DNA of 64,000 nt, from contig NZ_JALIQS010000002.1 in assembly GCF_024704725.1 (NCBI RefSeq), positions 124,001-188,000 on the forward strand, written 5' to 3'. Below, piece by piece: positions 27,451 to 36,823 of this stretch. Each line of letters begins with the position of its first letter. Position 1 is the first letter of the stretch. The notes beneath the pieces are model-generated. The model did no database searches. It was given only the letters and a program-made list of their open reading frames with translations, and was not told the origin of the DNA. The stretch is from Shinella sp. CPCC 101442. GTDB lineage: Bacteria; Pseudomonadota; Alphaproteobacteria; Rhizobiales; Rhizobiaceae. The position numbers and the translations under genes were made by a program.

Positions 27451-28602
27451 ATGGACGAACGCAGCGCAGGGGCACGGGGAATTGCGCTGACGGAAAGACA
27501 GAAGGTTGCCTGGCTGCGGCTGATCCGCAGCGACAATGTCGGCCCGGTCACGTTTCGAGACTTGATCAACCACTTCGGCAGTGCCGAGACGGCACTGGAG
27601 ATGCTGCCGGAATTGTCCCGCCGGGGCGGTGCTGCGCGCAGTATCCGCGTCGCCTCCAAAGCGGATGCGGAACGGGAACTGGAGATCGCCGAACGGCACG
27701 GCGCCACGTTCATCGGCATCGGCGAACCGGACTATCCTCCACTCCTGCGCCAGATCGACGGCGCCCCGCCGCTTCTTGCTGTCAAGGGCAACCGCAAGGT
27801 GACATCGGCACCGGCCGTCGGCATCGTCGGTGCGCGCAATGCCTCGATATCGGGCATGAAATTCGCGGGGCTCCTGGCGCGCGATATCGGCCGTGCGGGC
27901 TATTCCATCGTTTCGGGCCTTGCACGCGGCATCGATACCGCCGCCCACCGCGCCAGCCTCGATACCGGGACGATCGCCGCGATGGCCGGAGGCCTCGACA
28001 AACCGTACCCACCCGAAAATATCGGCCTGCTCGAAGAGCTGACCGGGAGCGAAGGCCTCGCCGTCAGCGAAATGCCCTTCGGCTGGGAGCCGCGCGCGCG
28101 CGATTTCCCCCGCCGCAACCGATTGATCGCCGGCATGTCGCTTGGGCTCGTCGTGGTGGAAGCCGCCGTGCGATCCGGGTCCCTGATCACCGCGCGCAAT
28201 GCGGCGGATTTCGGTCGGTTGGTCTTTGCCGTGCCCGGCTCGCCACTTGACCAGCGGTGCGAAGGTACCAATGGCCTGCTGAAGGACGGCGCGACGATCA
28301 CGACGACGCCGGAGGACGTGCTGGAAGGACTGCGCCCGCTTGCCGAGCCCGACCTCTTCTCCCCTCGCCCCGATGCGCGGGAACCCGGTGAAGATACGCC
28401 GCCTGCCCTGCGGCTGCCACCGAGCGATGACGACCGGGAGAGGATCGCCGAGGCCCTGAGCCAGGTGCCGGCCGAGATCGACGAGATCATTCGCCATACC
28501 GGCATCGACGCGGCAAGCGTCTATCTCGTTCTCCTAGAACTTGACCTTGCCGGCCGCCTTCAGCGGCATGCCGGCGGCGGCGTCTCGATCACGCCGGATT
28601 GA
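27451..28602 (+). CDS. dprA: DNA-processing protein DprA
   Basis: Loads RecA on incoming single-stranded DNA in transformation; widely conserved also in non-competent bacteria. 383 residues: an N-terminal SAM-like segment (about 14-75), a Rossmann-like DprA/Smf core (VGIVGARNASISGMKFAG, SGLARGIDTAAH, VVEAAVRSGSLITA), and a C-terminal winged-helix segment (about 320-380, AEIDEIIRHTGIDAASVYLVLLELDLAGRL). The ATG at 27451 is three bases after plsY. The 3' end overlaps a small opposite-strand gene by 69 bases. Confidence 0.94.
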   Translation: MDERSAGARGIALTERQKVAWLRLIRSDNVGPVTFRDLINHFGSAETALEMLPELSRRGGAARSIRVASKADAERELEIAERHGATFIGIGEPDYPPLLRQIDGAPPLLAVKGNRKVTSAPAVGIVGARNASISGMKFAGLLARDIGRAGYSIVSGLARGIDTAAHRASLDTGTIAAMAGGLDKPYPPENIGLLEELTGSEGLAVSEMPFGWEPRARDFPRRNRLIAGMSLGLVVVEAAVRSGSLITARNAADFGRLVFAVPGSPLDQRCEGTNGLLKDGATITTTPEDVLEGLRPLAEPDLFSPRPDAREPGEDTPPALRLPPSDDDRERIAEALSQVPAEIDEIIRHTGIDAASVYLVLLELDLAGRLQRHAGGGVSITPD

Positions 28603-28788
28603 AAACGGGCGCAGGCCGGACTGGATGTCGCCGGCCTCCACATAGGCCATCTCGATCAGATAGCGCAGCATATCGGCCCCCTCATTTGCAGCGACTGTGC
28701 GCATTTCGCCGAGCATCTGTCTGATGTAGGCGATGTTCTCTTCTGCCGTGTGCGGCGGGAGCATGGGCTTGGCTGGTTTCGAATTCAT
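28534..28788 (-). CDS. conserved-looking 84-residue hypothetical protein
   Basis: Starts MNSKPAKPMLPPHTAEENIA and continues through a well-formed helical segment, YIRQMLGEMRTVAANEGADM then LRYLIEMAYVEAGDIQ, ending in a basic tail. Composition and third-position GC fit a real protein, and the ATG at 28788 lies at the edge of an AT-rich control region. The last 23 codons run antisense to the end of dprA. No known domain is recognised; similar small helical proteins are, from memory, present in rhizobia. Confidence 0.65.
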   Translation of the reverse strand: MNSKPAKPMLPPHTAEENIAYIRQMLGEMRTVAANEGADMLRYLIEMAYVEAGDIQSGLRPFSIRRDRDAAAGMPLKAAGKVKF

Positions 28789-28827
28789 GACATATCCGTT
28801 GTGCCCGAAATTTGGAATCACCGATAG

Positions 28828-28879
28828 GTTGCAATTCCTATGTCTAGGAAACGATACAACGAATATTTATAATTGCAAC
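28828..28879. promoter_or_regulatory. nested palindromes between the small gene and topA
   Basis: TTCCTA-TGTC-TAGGAA (28835-28850) lies inside a wider pair, GTTGCAATT (28828-28836) / AATTGCAAC (28871-28879). AT-rich spacing in an otherwise GC-rich genome suggests a control region for the minus-strand small gene. Confidence 0.45.
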
Positions 28880-28938
28880 TACCGATTAAGCTCGCCTTGG
28901 TTGCATTGCGTTGTATCTCACTAATTTCACCCCCACCT

Positions 28939-28967
28939 CTTGACCCGAACGCTTTCCCTGTTCATGT
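28939..28967 (+). promoter_or_regulatory. candidate promoter of topA
   Basis: Consensus -35 CTTGAC (28939-28944), 17 bases, TCATGT (28962-28967). It would give a leader of about 70 bases to the topA start. Confidence 0.45.
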
Positions 28968-29046
28968 CGAAACACGACTTCCGGCGCGAGATGCGCCCTT
29001 TCTCCGCGCAGACAAGCCGCGGCGCTCGGTATCAGAGAAAATGACG

Positions 29047-31716
29047 ATGAATGTTGTAGTTGTGGAATCGCCTGCGAAGGCCAAGACGATCAACAAGTAT
29101 CTTGGGCCGGGCTACAAGGTGCTTGCCTCCTTCGGCCACGTGCGCGACCTGCCGGCCAAGGATGGTTCGGTGCTCCCGGACCAGGACTTCGAAATGCTGT
29201 GGGAAGTCGACAGCGCGTCGGCCAAACGCATGAAGGACATCGCCGACGCGGTGAAGGATTCCGACGGCCTGATCCTCGCAACCGACCCGGATCGCGAGGG
29301 TGAAGCGATCTCGTGGCATGTGCTCGACGTGCTGAAGAAGAAGCGCGTGCTCGGCGACAAGCCGGTCCAGCGCGTCGTCTTCAACGCCATCACCAAGTCG
29401 GCCGTGCTCGAGGCAATGAAAAACCCGCGCGATATCGACACGCCGCTGGTCGATGCCTATCTCGCCCGCCGCGCGCTTGATTATCTCGTCGGCTTCAACC
29501 TGTCGCCGGTGCTGTGGCGCAAGCTGCCGGGCGCCCGCTCGGCCGGCCGCGTGCAATCGGTGGCGCTGCGCCTCGTCTGCGACCGCGAATCCGAGATCGA
29601 GCGCTTCGTCTCGGAAGAATACTGGAACATCTCGGCCCTGGTGAAGACGCCGCGCGGCGACGAGTTCGAGGCCCGCCTCGTTTCGGCCGAAGGCAAGCGC
29701 CTTCCGCCGAGAGCCGTCGGCAATGGCGAAGAGGCAAACAACCTGCGCACGCTGCTCGAAGGCGCGACCTACCGCGTCGAAAGCGTCGAGGCCAAGCCCA
29801 CCCGGCGCAATCCGTCACCGCCCTTCACCACCTCCACGCTGCAGCAGGCCGCCTCCTCCAAGCTCGGCTTCTCCGCCTCGCGCACCATGCAGGTGGCGCA
29901 GAAGCTCTATGAAGGCATCGACATCGGCGGTGAGACGGTCGGTCTTATCACCTATATGCGTACTGACGGCGTGCAGATGGCCCCCGAGGCGATCGATGCC
30001 GCGCGTCAGGCTGTCGCCGAGCAGTTCGGCGCACGCTATGTGCCGGAAAAGGCTCGCGTCTACTCCACCAAGGCGAAGAACGCGCAGGAAGCCCACGAGG
30101 CGATCCGCCCGACGTCCTTCGACCGCACGCCCGACCAGGTGAAGCGTTACCTCGACCCGGACCAGTTGCGCCTCTACGATCTCGTCTGGAAGCGCGGCAT
30201 CGCGAGCCAGATGGCATCCGCCGAGATCGAGCGCACGACGGTCGAGATCGAGGCGGACAATGGCGGCCGCAAGGCCGGCCTGCGCGCCACCGGTTCCGTC
30301 ATCCGCTTCGACGGCTTCATCGCCGCCTATACCGACCAGAAGGAAGACGGCGAACAGTCCGACGACGGTGACGACGACGGCCGTCTGCCCGAAATCAACG
30401 CCCAGGAAAAGCTCGCCAAGCAGAAGGTGAATGCGACCCAGCACTTCACCGAACCGCCGCCGCGCTATTCCGAAGCCTCGCTCATCAAGAAGATGGAAGA
30501 GCTCGGCATCGGCCGCCCGTCGACCTATGCCGCGACGCTCGCGACGCTGCGCGACCGCGAATATATCGTCATCGACAAGCGCAAGCTGATCCCGGAAGCC
30601 AAGGGCCGCCTCGTCACGGCCTTCCTCGAAAGCTTCTTCACCCGCTATGTCGAATACGATTTCACCGCCGATCTCGAGGAAAAGCTCGACAAGATTTCTG
30701 CAGGCGAGCTCGACTGGAAGCAAGTTCTCCGCGATTTCTGGAAGGACTTCTTCGCCCAGATCGAGGACACCAAGGAACTGCGCGTCACCAACGTGCTCGA
30801 TGCGCTGAACGAGGAACTGGCGCCGCTCGTCTTCCCCAAGCGCGAGGACGGTAGTGATCCGCGCATCTGCCAGGTGTGCGGTACGGGCAAGCTTTCGTTG
30901 AAACTCGGCAAGTTCGGCGCGTTCGTCGGCTGCTCGAACTATCCGGAATGCAATTTCACCCGCCAGCTTTCGGCCGACAACGGTTCGGATGCGGAGGCAG
31001 CCGCCTCCAACGAACCGCAGAACCTCGGCAAGGATCCGCATACGGGCGAAGAGATCACCCTGCGCTCCGGCCGCTTTGGGCCCTATGTCCAGCGCGGCGA
31101 CGGCAAGGAGGCGAAGCGCTCGAGCCTGCCGAAGGGCTGGACGCCGGCCAGTATCGACCATGAGAAGGCGCTCGCGCTGCTCTCGCTGCCGCGCGATATC
31201 GGCCAGCATCCGGAATCGGGCAAGATGATCTCCGCCGGTCTGGGCCGCTATGGACCGTTCCTGCTGCATGACGGCGGCTATGCCAATCTTGAAACCGTCG
31301 AGGACGTGTTCTCGATCGGCCTCAACCGCGCCGTGACCGTGATTGCCGACAAGGCGTCGAAGGGTCCAGGCGGGCGTTCGCGCGGCACGCCGGCGGCGCT
31401 GAAGACGCTCGGCGACCATCCGGATGGCGGCCCGATCACCGTGCGCGACGGAAAATATGGTCCCTATGTCAACTGGGGCAAGGTCAATGCGACCCTGCCG
31501 AAGGGCAAGGCCGCCGATAGCGTGACGATGGAAGAAGCGCTCGTTCTGATCGCCGAAAAGGCCGGCAAGATGCCCGCCAAGGGCGGCAAAGCGCCGGCCA
31601 AGGCAAAGGCCGCAAAGACCACGAAGGCGGCCAAGTCCGACGAGACCAAGGCCACGAAGCCGAAGGCAAAGGCTGCGGCCAAGCCCAAGGCCGCACCAAA
31701 GGCAAAGAAGGCCTGA
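29047..31716 (+). CDS. topA: type I DNA topoisomerase
   Basis: Type IA enzyme that relaxes negative supercoils through a 5'-phosphotyrosine intermediate. 889 residues: N-terminal TOPRIM domain (VVVESPAKAKTINKYLG, then DPDREGEAI), the catalytic tyrosine Tyr303 in ITYMRTDG, EAHEAIRPT, and one four-Cys zinc finger (CQVCGTGK ... CSNYPEC, about residues 612-638). Topo C-terminal repeats follow (GKYGPYVNWG-type) and a Lys/Ala-rich tail. The ATG at 29047 gives the usual MNVVVVES; an ATG two codons upstream is possible. rnr follows after four bases. Confidence 0.96.
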   Translation: MNVVVVESPAKAKTINKYLGPGYKVLASFGHVRDLPAKDGSVLPDQDFEMLWEVDSASAKRMKDIADAVKDSDGLILATDPDREGEAISWHVLDVLKKKRVLGDKPVQRVVFNAITKSAVLEAMKNPRDIDTPLVDAYLARRALDYLVGFNLSPVLWRKLPGARSAGRVQSVALRLVCDRESEIERFVSEEYWNISALVKTPRGDEFEARLVSAEGKRLPPRAVGNGEEANNLRTLLEGATYRVESVEAKPTRRNPSPPFTTSTLQQAASSKLGFSASRTMQVAQKLYEGIDIGGETVGLITYMRTDGVQMAPEAIDAARQAVAEQFGARYVPEKARVYSTKAKNAQEAHEAIRPTSFDRTPDQVKRYLDPDQLRLYDLVWKRGIASQMASAEIERTTVEIEADNGGRKAGLRATGSVIRFDGFIAAYTDQKEDGEQSDDGDDDGRLPEINAQEKLAKQKVNATQHFTEPPPRYSEASLIKKMEELGIGRPSTYAATLATLRDREYIVIDKRKLIPEAKGRLVTAFLESFFTRYVEYDFTADLEEKLDKISAGELDWKQVLRDFWKDFFAQIEDTKELRVTNVLDALNEELAPLVFPKREDGSDPRICQVCGTGKLSLKLGKFGAFVGCSNYPECNFTRQLSADNGSDAEAAASNEPQNLGKDPHTGEEITLRSGRFGPYVQRGDGKEAKRSSLPKGWTPASIDHEKALALLSLPRDIGQHPESGKMISAGLGRYGPFLLHDGGYANLETVEDVFSIGLNRAVTVIADKASKGPGGRSRGTPAALKTLGDHPDGGPITVRDGKYGPYVNWGKVNATLPKGKAADSVTMEEALVLIAEKAGKMPAKGGKAPAKAKAAKTTKAAKSDETKATKPKAKAAAKPKAAPKAKKA

Positions 31717-31720
31717 GACC

Positions 31721-34072
31721 ATGACTAGAGAAACACGCAGCCGGGCAGGACAAACGAGACGGCCCGGCCGCGTGGGCCGTGACGTGGCGCCTGCGGACGA
31801 CACGCCGCTCATCCACGGCGCCATCCCGCCGCGCGACGTGCTGTTGCGCTTCATCGCGGATCACCCGGAACAGGCGTCCAAGCGCGAGATCTCCAAGGCT
31901 TTCGGCCTGAAGGGCGAAACGCGCGTGGAACTGAAGGCACTCCTGAAATCCTTCGAGGAAGACGGCCTTCTCGAAAAGCGCCGCAAGTCGCTGGTGCGTC
32001 CCGGCGCCCTTCCCCCCGTCACGGTCCTCGACATCACCACCCGCGACGTCGATGGCGAGCTGATCGGCCGCCCGGCGGAATGGCTGGACGATGCCGGCGT
32101 GGCGCCGGCCGTGCTCATCCGCCAGTCGAGCGGCGCACGCAAGGACAAGGCGCCTGTTGCCGGCCTCGGCGACCGGGTTCTGGCGAAAATCTTCCCCGCC
32201 AAGGAACGCGGCGGCCCGGCCTACACGGCGCGGATCGTCAAAGTTCTCGACAAGAAGAAGAACTCCGGCATGGGCGTGTTCCGCACCATGGCGGGCGGCG
32301 GCGGCCGCATCATGCCGATTGACCGGCGCGGCGAGGAGATGGAAGTCGACGCGGAGTTCACGGCAGGCGCCAAGGATGGCGACCTCGTGGAGATCGACGT
32401 CGTGCGCATGGGCCGCTATGGCTTGGCGCGTGCACAGGTCAAGGGCGTCGTCGGCTCGGTCGCTTCGGAAAAGGCGATCTCGATGATCGCCATCTATTCC
32501 CACGGCATTCCCCATGTCTTCCCGGATGCCGTCATCCGCGAAGCGGAAGCCGCTGGTGCGGCCACCATGTCGCACCGCGAGGATTGGCGCAGCCTTCCCC
32601 TCATCACCATCGACCCGGCCGATGCCAAGGACCACGACGACGCGGTTTATGCCGAACCGGACACGTCCCCCGACAATCCGGGCGGCGTGATCGTCACGGT
32701 CGCGATCGCCGATGTCAGCTATTACGTCCGCCCGAAGTCGGCGCTCGACCGCGAGGCGCAGAAGCGCGGCAACTCCGTCTATTTCCCCGACCGCGTCGTG
32801 CCCATGCTGCCGGAGCGCATATCCAACGACCTCTGCTCGCTGAAGGAAGGCGTCGACCGCCCCGCACTTGCCGTGCGCATGGTCTTTTCGCATGAGGGCC
32901 GCAAGGCCAGCCACACCTTCCACCGCATCATGATGAAGAGCGCGGCCAAGCTCTCCTACCAGCAGGCGCAGGCGGCGATCGACGGCGCGCCCGACGACAA
33001 GACAGGCCCGATCCTCGAGACGATCCTGAAGCCGCTCTGGCAGGCCTACAAGATCATGACGGTCGGCCGGAACCGTCGCCAGCCGCTCGAACTCGACATG
33101 CCCGAGCGGAAGATCCTGCTGAAGCCCGACGGCACCGTCGACCGGGTCTTCGTGCCGCCACGGCTGGATGCACACAAGCTCATCGAGGAAATGATGATCC
33201 AGGCCAACGTCTCGGCCGCCGAGACGCTGGAGAAGAAGAAGCAGGTCCTGATCTACCGCGTGCACGATGCGCCCTCGCTCGCCAAGCAGGAAGTGCTGCG
33301 CGAATTCCTGCAGACGCTCGACATCTCGCTCGTCAAGGGCGGCAACATGCGGTCGAACCATTTCAACGGTATCCTTGCCAAGGTGGTGGACAAGCCGTTC
33401 CAGGAGATGGTCAACCAGATGGTGCTGCGCTCGCAGAGCCAGGCGATCTACAGCCCTGAGAACATCGGCCATTTCGGCCTCAACCTCATGAAATACGCCC
33501 ACTTCACCTCGCCGATCCGCCGCTATGCGGACCTGATCGTGCACCGGGCGCTGGTGGGCTCGCTCGGGCTTGGCGAAGGTGGCATCACGCCGGACGAGGA
33601 AGCTGTCCTCGACGACATCGCAGCGGAGATCTCGACCTTCGAGCGCCGCGCGATGGCGGCCGAGCGCGACACGGTGGACCGGTTGATCGCGCACCATCTT
33701 GCCGAGCGTGTCGGCGAGGAATTCGACGGCCGCGTCTCCGGCGTCACCAAGGCGGGACTTTTTGTCACCCTGCCGGAATATGGTGCCGACGGGTTCGTGC
33801 CTATATCTATGCTTGGACGCGACTATTATATCTACGACGAGGCGCATCAGGCTCTATCAGGTGAAAAGACCGGGCTCGGCTACCGCCTCGGGGATATCGT
33901 GCGCGTAAAACTCGCGGAAGCGGTGCCGCTGGCCGGTTCGCTCCGGTTCGACATGATCAGTGCAGGACGCAAGATGCCGACGGCGGTGCGTTCCTTCCAC
34001 AAGTCGGGCCGGCGCAAGGGCGGCGAAACGCGGCGCCAGCCGGGCACGCGCCCGCCGCGCGGCAAGCGCTAG
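31721..34072 (+). CDS. rnr: ribonuclease R
   Basis: Processive 3'-5' exoribonuclease that degrades structured RNA. 783 residues: an N-terminal winged-helix segment (about 45-90), cold-shock-like domains, the RNB catalytic domain with the acidic site DPADAKDHDDAVY, the invariant HFTSPIRRYADLIVHR, an S1 domain near 645-725 and a basic tail. Four bases from topA, so probably cotranscribed with it and with the downstream DUF983 gene. Confidence 0.96.
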   Translation: MTRETRSRAGQTRRPGRVGRDVAPADDTPLIHGAIPPRDVLLRFIADHPEQASKREISKAFGLKGETRVELKALLKSFEEDGLLEKRRKSLVRPGALPPVTVLDITTRDVDGELIGRPAEWLDDAGVAPAVLIRQSSGARKDKAPVAGLGDRVLAKIFPAKERGGPAYTARIVKVLDKKKNSGMGVFRTMAGGGGRIMPIDRRGEEMEVDAEFTAGAKDGDLVEIDVVRMGRYGLARAQVKGVVGSVASEKAISMIAIYSHGIPHVFPDAVIREAEAAGAATMSHREDWRSLPLITIDPADAKDHDDAVYAEPDTSPDNPGGVIVTVAIADVSYYVRPKSALDREAQKRGNSVYFPDRVVPMLPERISNDLCSLKEGVDRPALAVRMVFSHEGRKASHTFHRIMMKSAAKLSYQQAQAAIDGAPDDKTGPILETILKPLWQAYKIMTVGRNRRQPLELDMPERKILLKPDGTVDRVFVPPRLDAHKLIEEMMIQANVSAAETLEKKKQVLIYRVHDAPSLAKQEVLREFLQTLDISLVKGGNMRSNHFNGILAKVVDKPFQEMVNQMVLRSQSQAIYSPENIGHFGLNLMKYAHFTSPIRRYADLIVHRALVGSLGLGEGGITPDEEAVLDDIAAEISTFERRAMAAERDTVDRLIAHHLAERVGEEFDGRVSGVTKAGLFVTLPEYGADGFVPISMLGRDYYIYDEAHQALSGEKTGLGYRLGDIVRVKLAEAVPLAGSLRFDMISAGRKMPTAVRSFHKSGRRKGGETRRQPGTRPPRGKR

Positions 34073-34104
34073 ACCGGCCCCGTTGTCGGCAGGAAGGACA
34101 TAAC

Positions 34105-34578
34105 ATGCAGGCGAACGAGACCAGCGGCGGTACACAGCATTTCGGTGACACCGTCACGGCCAGCCCGGCGGAGCGCCCGCTCGGCCGGTCCATCAAGCGC
34201 GGCATGTTGAGCCGATGCCCGGCCTGCGGCACCGGCCGCCTGTTCAAGTCCTTCGTCAAGCCCGTCGAAAACTGTGCGGCCTGCGGCGAGGATTACACGC
34301 ACCAGCGCGCCGACGACCTTCCGCCCTATCTCGTCATCACCATCGTTGGCCATATCGTCGTCGGCGGCTACATGGCGACAGATCTCGTCTGGCCGCTCAC
34401 CACCTGGCAGCACCTTGCCATCTGGACGCCCATCACGATCCTTCTATCGCTCATCCTGTTGCAGCCCATCAAGGGCGGTGCCATCGGCCTGCAGTGGGCG
34501 CTGAAGATGCATGGCTTCGGCGCAAAGCCCGATGCCGATGAGGACGCAACGCCCGCCTATGGCGACCGCACCGCATGA
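34105..34578 (+). CDS. DUF983 domain-containing membrane protein
   Basis: 157 residues. A zinc-ribbon-like pair CPACGTGRLF ... CAACGEDYTHQRADDLPPY is followed by two hydrophobic segments (about 72-92 and 100-125), which is the DUF983 architecture. Function unknown. Overlaps the following NUDIX gene by four bases (ATGA), so translation is likely coupled. Confidence 0.88.
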   Translation: MQANETSGGTQHFGDTVTASPAERPLGRSIKRGMLSRCPACGTGRLFKSFVKPVENCAACGEDYTHQRADDLPPYLVITIVGHIVVGGYMATDLVWPLTTWQHLAIWTPITILLSLILLQPIKGGAIGLQWALKMHGFGAKPDADEDATPAYGDRTA

Positions 34579-35234
34579 CGCCTGTCCGGCCCGTCGACGC
34601 CGCTTCGATCCTGCTTCTCGACCGGTCAGGCGGGGCTGTCCGCGTGCTCGTCGGCAAGCGCAGCAGCAGACACGTGTTCATGCCCGACGTCTATGTCTTT
34701 CCCGGCGGTCGGCGCGATGCAGGCGACCGCCTTGTCTCCGTTGCAGGTCCCCTCAACCCGCTGGCGCTCGCGCGCATGGCCGTGCGCGTGCCGCGCTGTT
34801 CGGATTCGCGGCTGCGGGCGCTTGCCGTCGCTGCGCTGCGCGAGCTTTACGAAGAAGCGGGACTCAGCGTTGGTGCGCCGATCACCGCGGCGCCCGAAGG
34901 CGGATTGCCCTTCCGTCCCGATCTCTCGAAGTTGCGATTTCTTGCCCGTGCCATCACACCGACCGGCATGGTACGGCGCTTCGATACGCGGTTCTTCGCG
35001 CTCTTTGCCGACGAAGCCGGCATAGACCCGGCGGGGGCCGCGGCCAGCCATGAACTCGAGGATGTCCGCTGGGTGGATATTTTTGATCATAAGGGCATCG
35101 AGATGCCCGACATAACCGTATTGATCCTTGAAGAGCTTCAAAAAAGCATTCAGGAAGACAAGTCTCTGCCCTTCGGAAGACCGGCGCCGCTCTATCGCAA
35201 CAAGCGCGGACACTTCCTTCGGGATCTGCTTTAA
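34575..35234 (+). CDS. NUDIX hydrolase, NUDT19-like
   Basis: 219 residues. The two halves of the Nudix box are separated: FPGGRRDAGDR near residue 41 and REL YEEAGL near 96, with an insertion of about 40 residues. This split box is characteristic of NUDT19/RP2-type NUDIX enzymes, which include CoA diphosphatases; the substrate here is not proven. Starts inside the DUF983 stop. Confidence 0.85.
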   Translation: MTPVRPVDAASILLLDRSGGAVRVLVGKRSSRHVFMPDVYVFPGGRRDAGDRLVSVAGPLNPLALARMAVRVPRCSDSRLRALAVAALRELYEEAGLSVGAPITAAPEGGLPFRPDLSKLRFLARAITPTGMVRRFDTRFFALFADEAGIDPAGAAASHELEDVRWVDIFDHKGIEMPDITVLILEELQKSIQEDKSLPFGRPAPLYRNKRGHFLRDLL

Positions 35235-35247
35235 GGGTCAACCGCAT

Positions 35248-36432
35248 ATGACGCAGCCGCAATCCGGCACCTCCGGCCCGGTGGAGCATATCCACTGGCG
35301 ATCCCTCATCGCAGCCGTCGCCGCCATTTCCGCTGTCGGCATCGCTATCGGCCTCGGCCTTCCGCTGCTCTCCATCATCATGGAGAAGCGCGGCATCTCA
35401 CCCACGATGATCGGCATCAACTCCGCCATGGCTGGCGTTGCCGCCATGGCGGCAGCCCCGTTCACCACGCGCCTGGCGCATGCCTGGGGCACGTCGACGA
35501 CGATGCTTTTGGCAATCCTGCTATCGGCCGTCAGCGGTCTTGGCTTCTATTACATCGAGAATTTCTGGCTGTGGTTTCCGTTGCGCCTGGTCTTCCACGG
35601 GGCGATCACCACGCTCTTCATTCTGTCGGAATTCTGGATCAACGCCGCCGCGCCGCCACGCCGCCGCGGCCTGGTGCTCGGCATCTATGCGACGGTGCTG
35701 TCGCTCGGCTTCGCCACCGGCCCCCTGCTCTTCTCCATCCTCGGCAGCAACGGCGTTCTGCCATTCGCGGTCGGCGCGGTGATCATCCTTTTCGCCGCCA
35801 TTCCGATCTATATCGCGCGCGGTGAAAGCCCCGTCATCGACGAGAAGCCGGGGCTGCATTTCATGCGCTACATCCTTCTCGTGCCGACGGCGACGGCGGC
35901 CGTCTTCATTTTCGGCGCGGTGGAAGTGGGCGGTCTGTCGCTCTTTCCGATCTATGCCACGCGGGCAGGCTTCACAGAGCCGCAGGCAGCCCTTCTGCTG
36001 ACCGTCATGGGCATCGGCAACATGGCCTTCCAGATCCCGCTTGGCATGCTCTCCGACCGCATGAAGGACCGCAGGCGCCTTCTCACGGCCATGGCCGTCA
36101 TCGGCCTCGTGGGGGCGCTTTCGCTGCCCTGGGTGTCACAGAACTGGCTGCTGATGGCGATCGTGCTGCTGCTTTGGGGCGGCTGCGTGGCGGGCCTCTA
36201 TACGGTCGGCCTCAGCCATCTCGGTTCGCGACTCGTTGGCGCAGACCTTGCGGCGGCCAATGCGGCCTTCATTTTCTGTTATGCCGTCGGCACAGTCATC
36301 GGTCCGCAGGCGATCGGTGCGGCGATGGATGTCTCCGGGAATGACGGTTTTGCCTGGGCAATCGTCGCGTTCTTCGGCTTTTACCTCGTACTTTCTCTGG
36401 GCCGGATGGTTTTCCGGCCGAAACGGGGTTGA
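35248..36432 (+). CDS. MFS transporter
   Basis: 394-residue major facilitator with twelve predicted helices. The ATG at 35248 is preferred, giving a short polar N-terminus before the first helix (about 22-44). The cytoplasmic loop after helix 2-3 and the FGFATGPLLF helix-5 region fit the YcaD/drug-efflux-like group. The loop LSDRMKDRRRLL at about 269-280 is the second-half motif A equivalent. Substrate unknown. It starts 13 bases after the NUDIX stop. Confidence 0.88.
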   Translation: MTQPQSGTSGPVEHIHWRSLIAAVAAISAVGIAIGLGLPLLSIIMEKRGISPTMIGINSAMAGVAAMAAAPFTTRLAHAWGTSTTMLLAILLSAVSGLGFYYIENFWLWFPLRLVFHGAITTLFILSEFWINAAAPPRRRGLVLGIYATVLSLGFATGPLLFSILGSNGVLPFAVGAVIILFAAIPIYIARGESPVIDEKPGLHFMRYILLVPTATAAVFIFGAVEVGGLSLFPIYATRAGFTEPQAALLLTVMGIGNMAFQIPLGMLSDRMKDRRRLLTAMAVIGLVGALSLPWVSQNWLLMAIVLLLWGGCVAGLYTVGLSHLGSRLVGADLAAANAAFIFCYAVGTVIGPQAIGAAMDVSGNDGFAWAIVAFFGFYLVLSLGRMVFRPKRG

Positions 36433-36456
36433 CTTTTCGGGCGCGATTTGTAGTTT
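36428..36456 (+). promoter_or_regulatory. promoter of rpmG
   Basis: GTTGAC (36428-36433) overlapping the MFS stop codon, 17 bases, TAGTTT (36451-36456). This gives rpmG its own transcript with a leader of about 65 bases. Confidence 0.55.
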
Positions 36457-36525
36457 CCGCCCAGATTTAAGCCGTAGAGCAGACTGGCTGTCCGCGGCTT
36501 CGTTTTTGATAAAGGCAGGACGACC

Positions 36526-36693
36526 ATGGCCAAGGCTACCACCATCAAGATCAAGCTGCTGTCGACGGCCGACACCGGTTTCTTCTACGTAACGACGAAG
36601 AACAGCCGCACGATGACCGACAAGATGACCAAGACGAAGTACGACCCGGTCGCAAAGAAGCACGTCGAATTCAAGGAAACCAAGATCAAGTAA
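36526..36693 (+). CDS. rpmG: 50S ribosomal protein L33
   Basis: 55 residues: [20 protein letters not shown], then [20 protein letters not shown] and the end [11 protein letters not shown]. This is the cysteine-free L33 form, so no zinc-binding paralogue switch is implied for this copy. AAGGCAGG precedes the ATG. A strong terminator follows, so it is monocistronic. Confidence 0.97.
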   Translation: MAKATTIKIKLLSTADTGFFYVTTKNSRTMTDKMTKTKYDPVAKKHVEFKETKIK

Positions 36694-36717
36694 TCTTGGG
36701 AGCCTTCTTAGGTTCGC

Positions 36718-36757
36718 AAAGGCGCTGGACGGAAACGTCCGGCGCCTTTTCTTTTTG
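36718..36757 (+). terminator. rho-independent terminator of rpmG
   Basis: 14-bp stem AAAGGCGCTGGACG / CGTCCGGCGCCTTT (one G-T pair) with a GAAA loop, then CTTTTT. Confidence 0.9.
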
Positions 36758-36791
36758 GTGCCTGAAATGCACCCCGTCGGGCGATGGAATC

Positions 36792-36823
36792 AAAAACGCC
36801 GCTCCCTCGACGGGAGCGGCGTT
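36792..36823 (-). terminator. minus-strand terminator without an assigned gene
   Basis: Perfect 12-bp stem AACGCCGCTCCC / GGGAGCGGCGTT with loop TCGAC. On the minus strand it is followed by TTTTTG. The nearest annotated minus-strand gene, pleD, ends 560 bases upstream, so this implies a separate short transcript. Confidence 0.8.
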
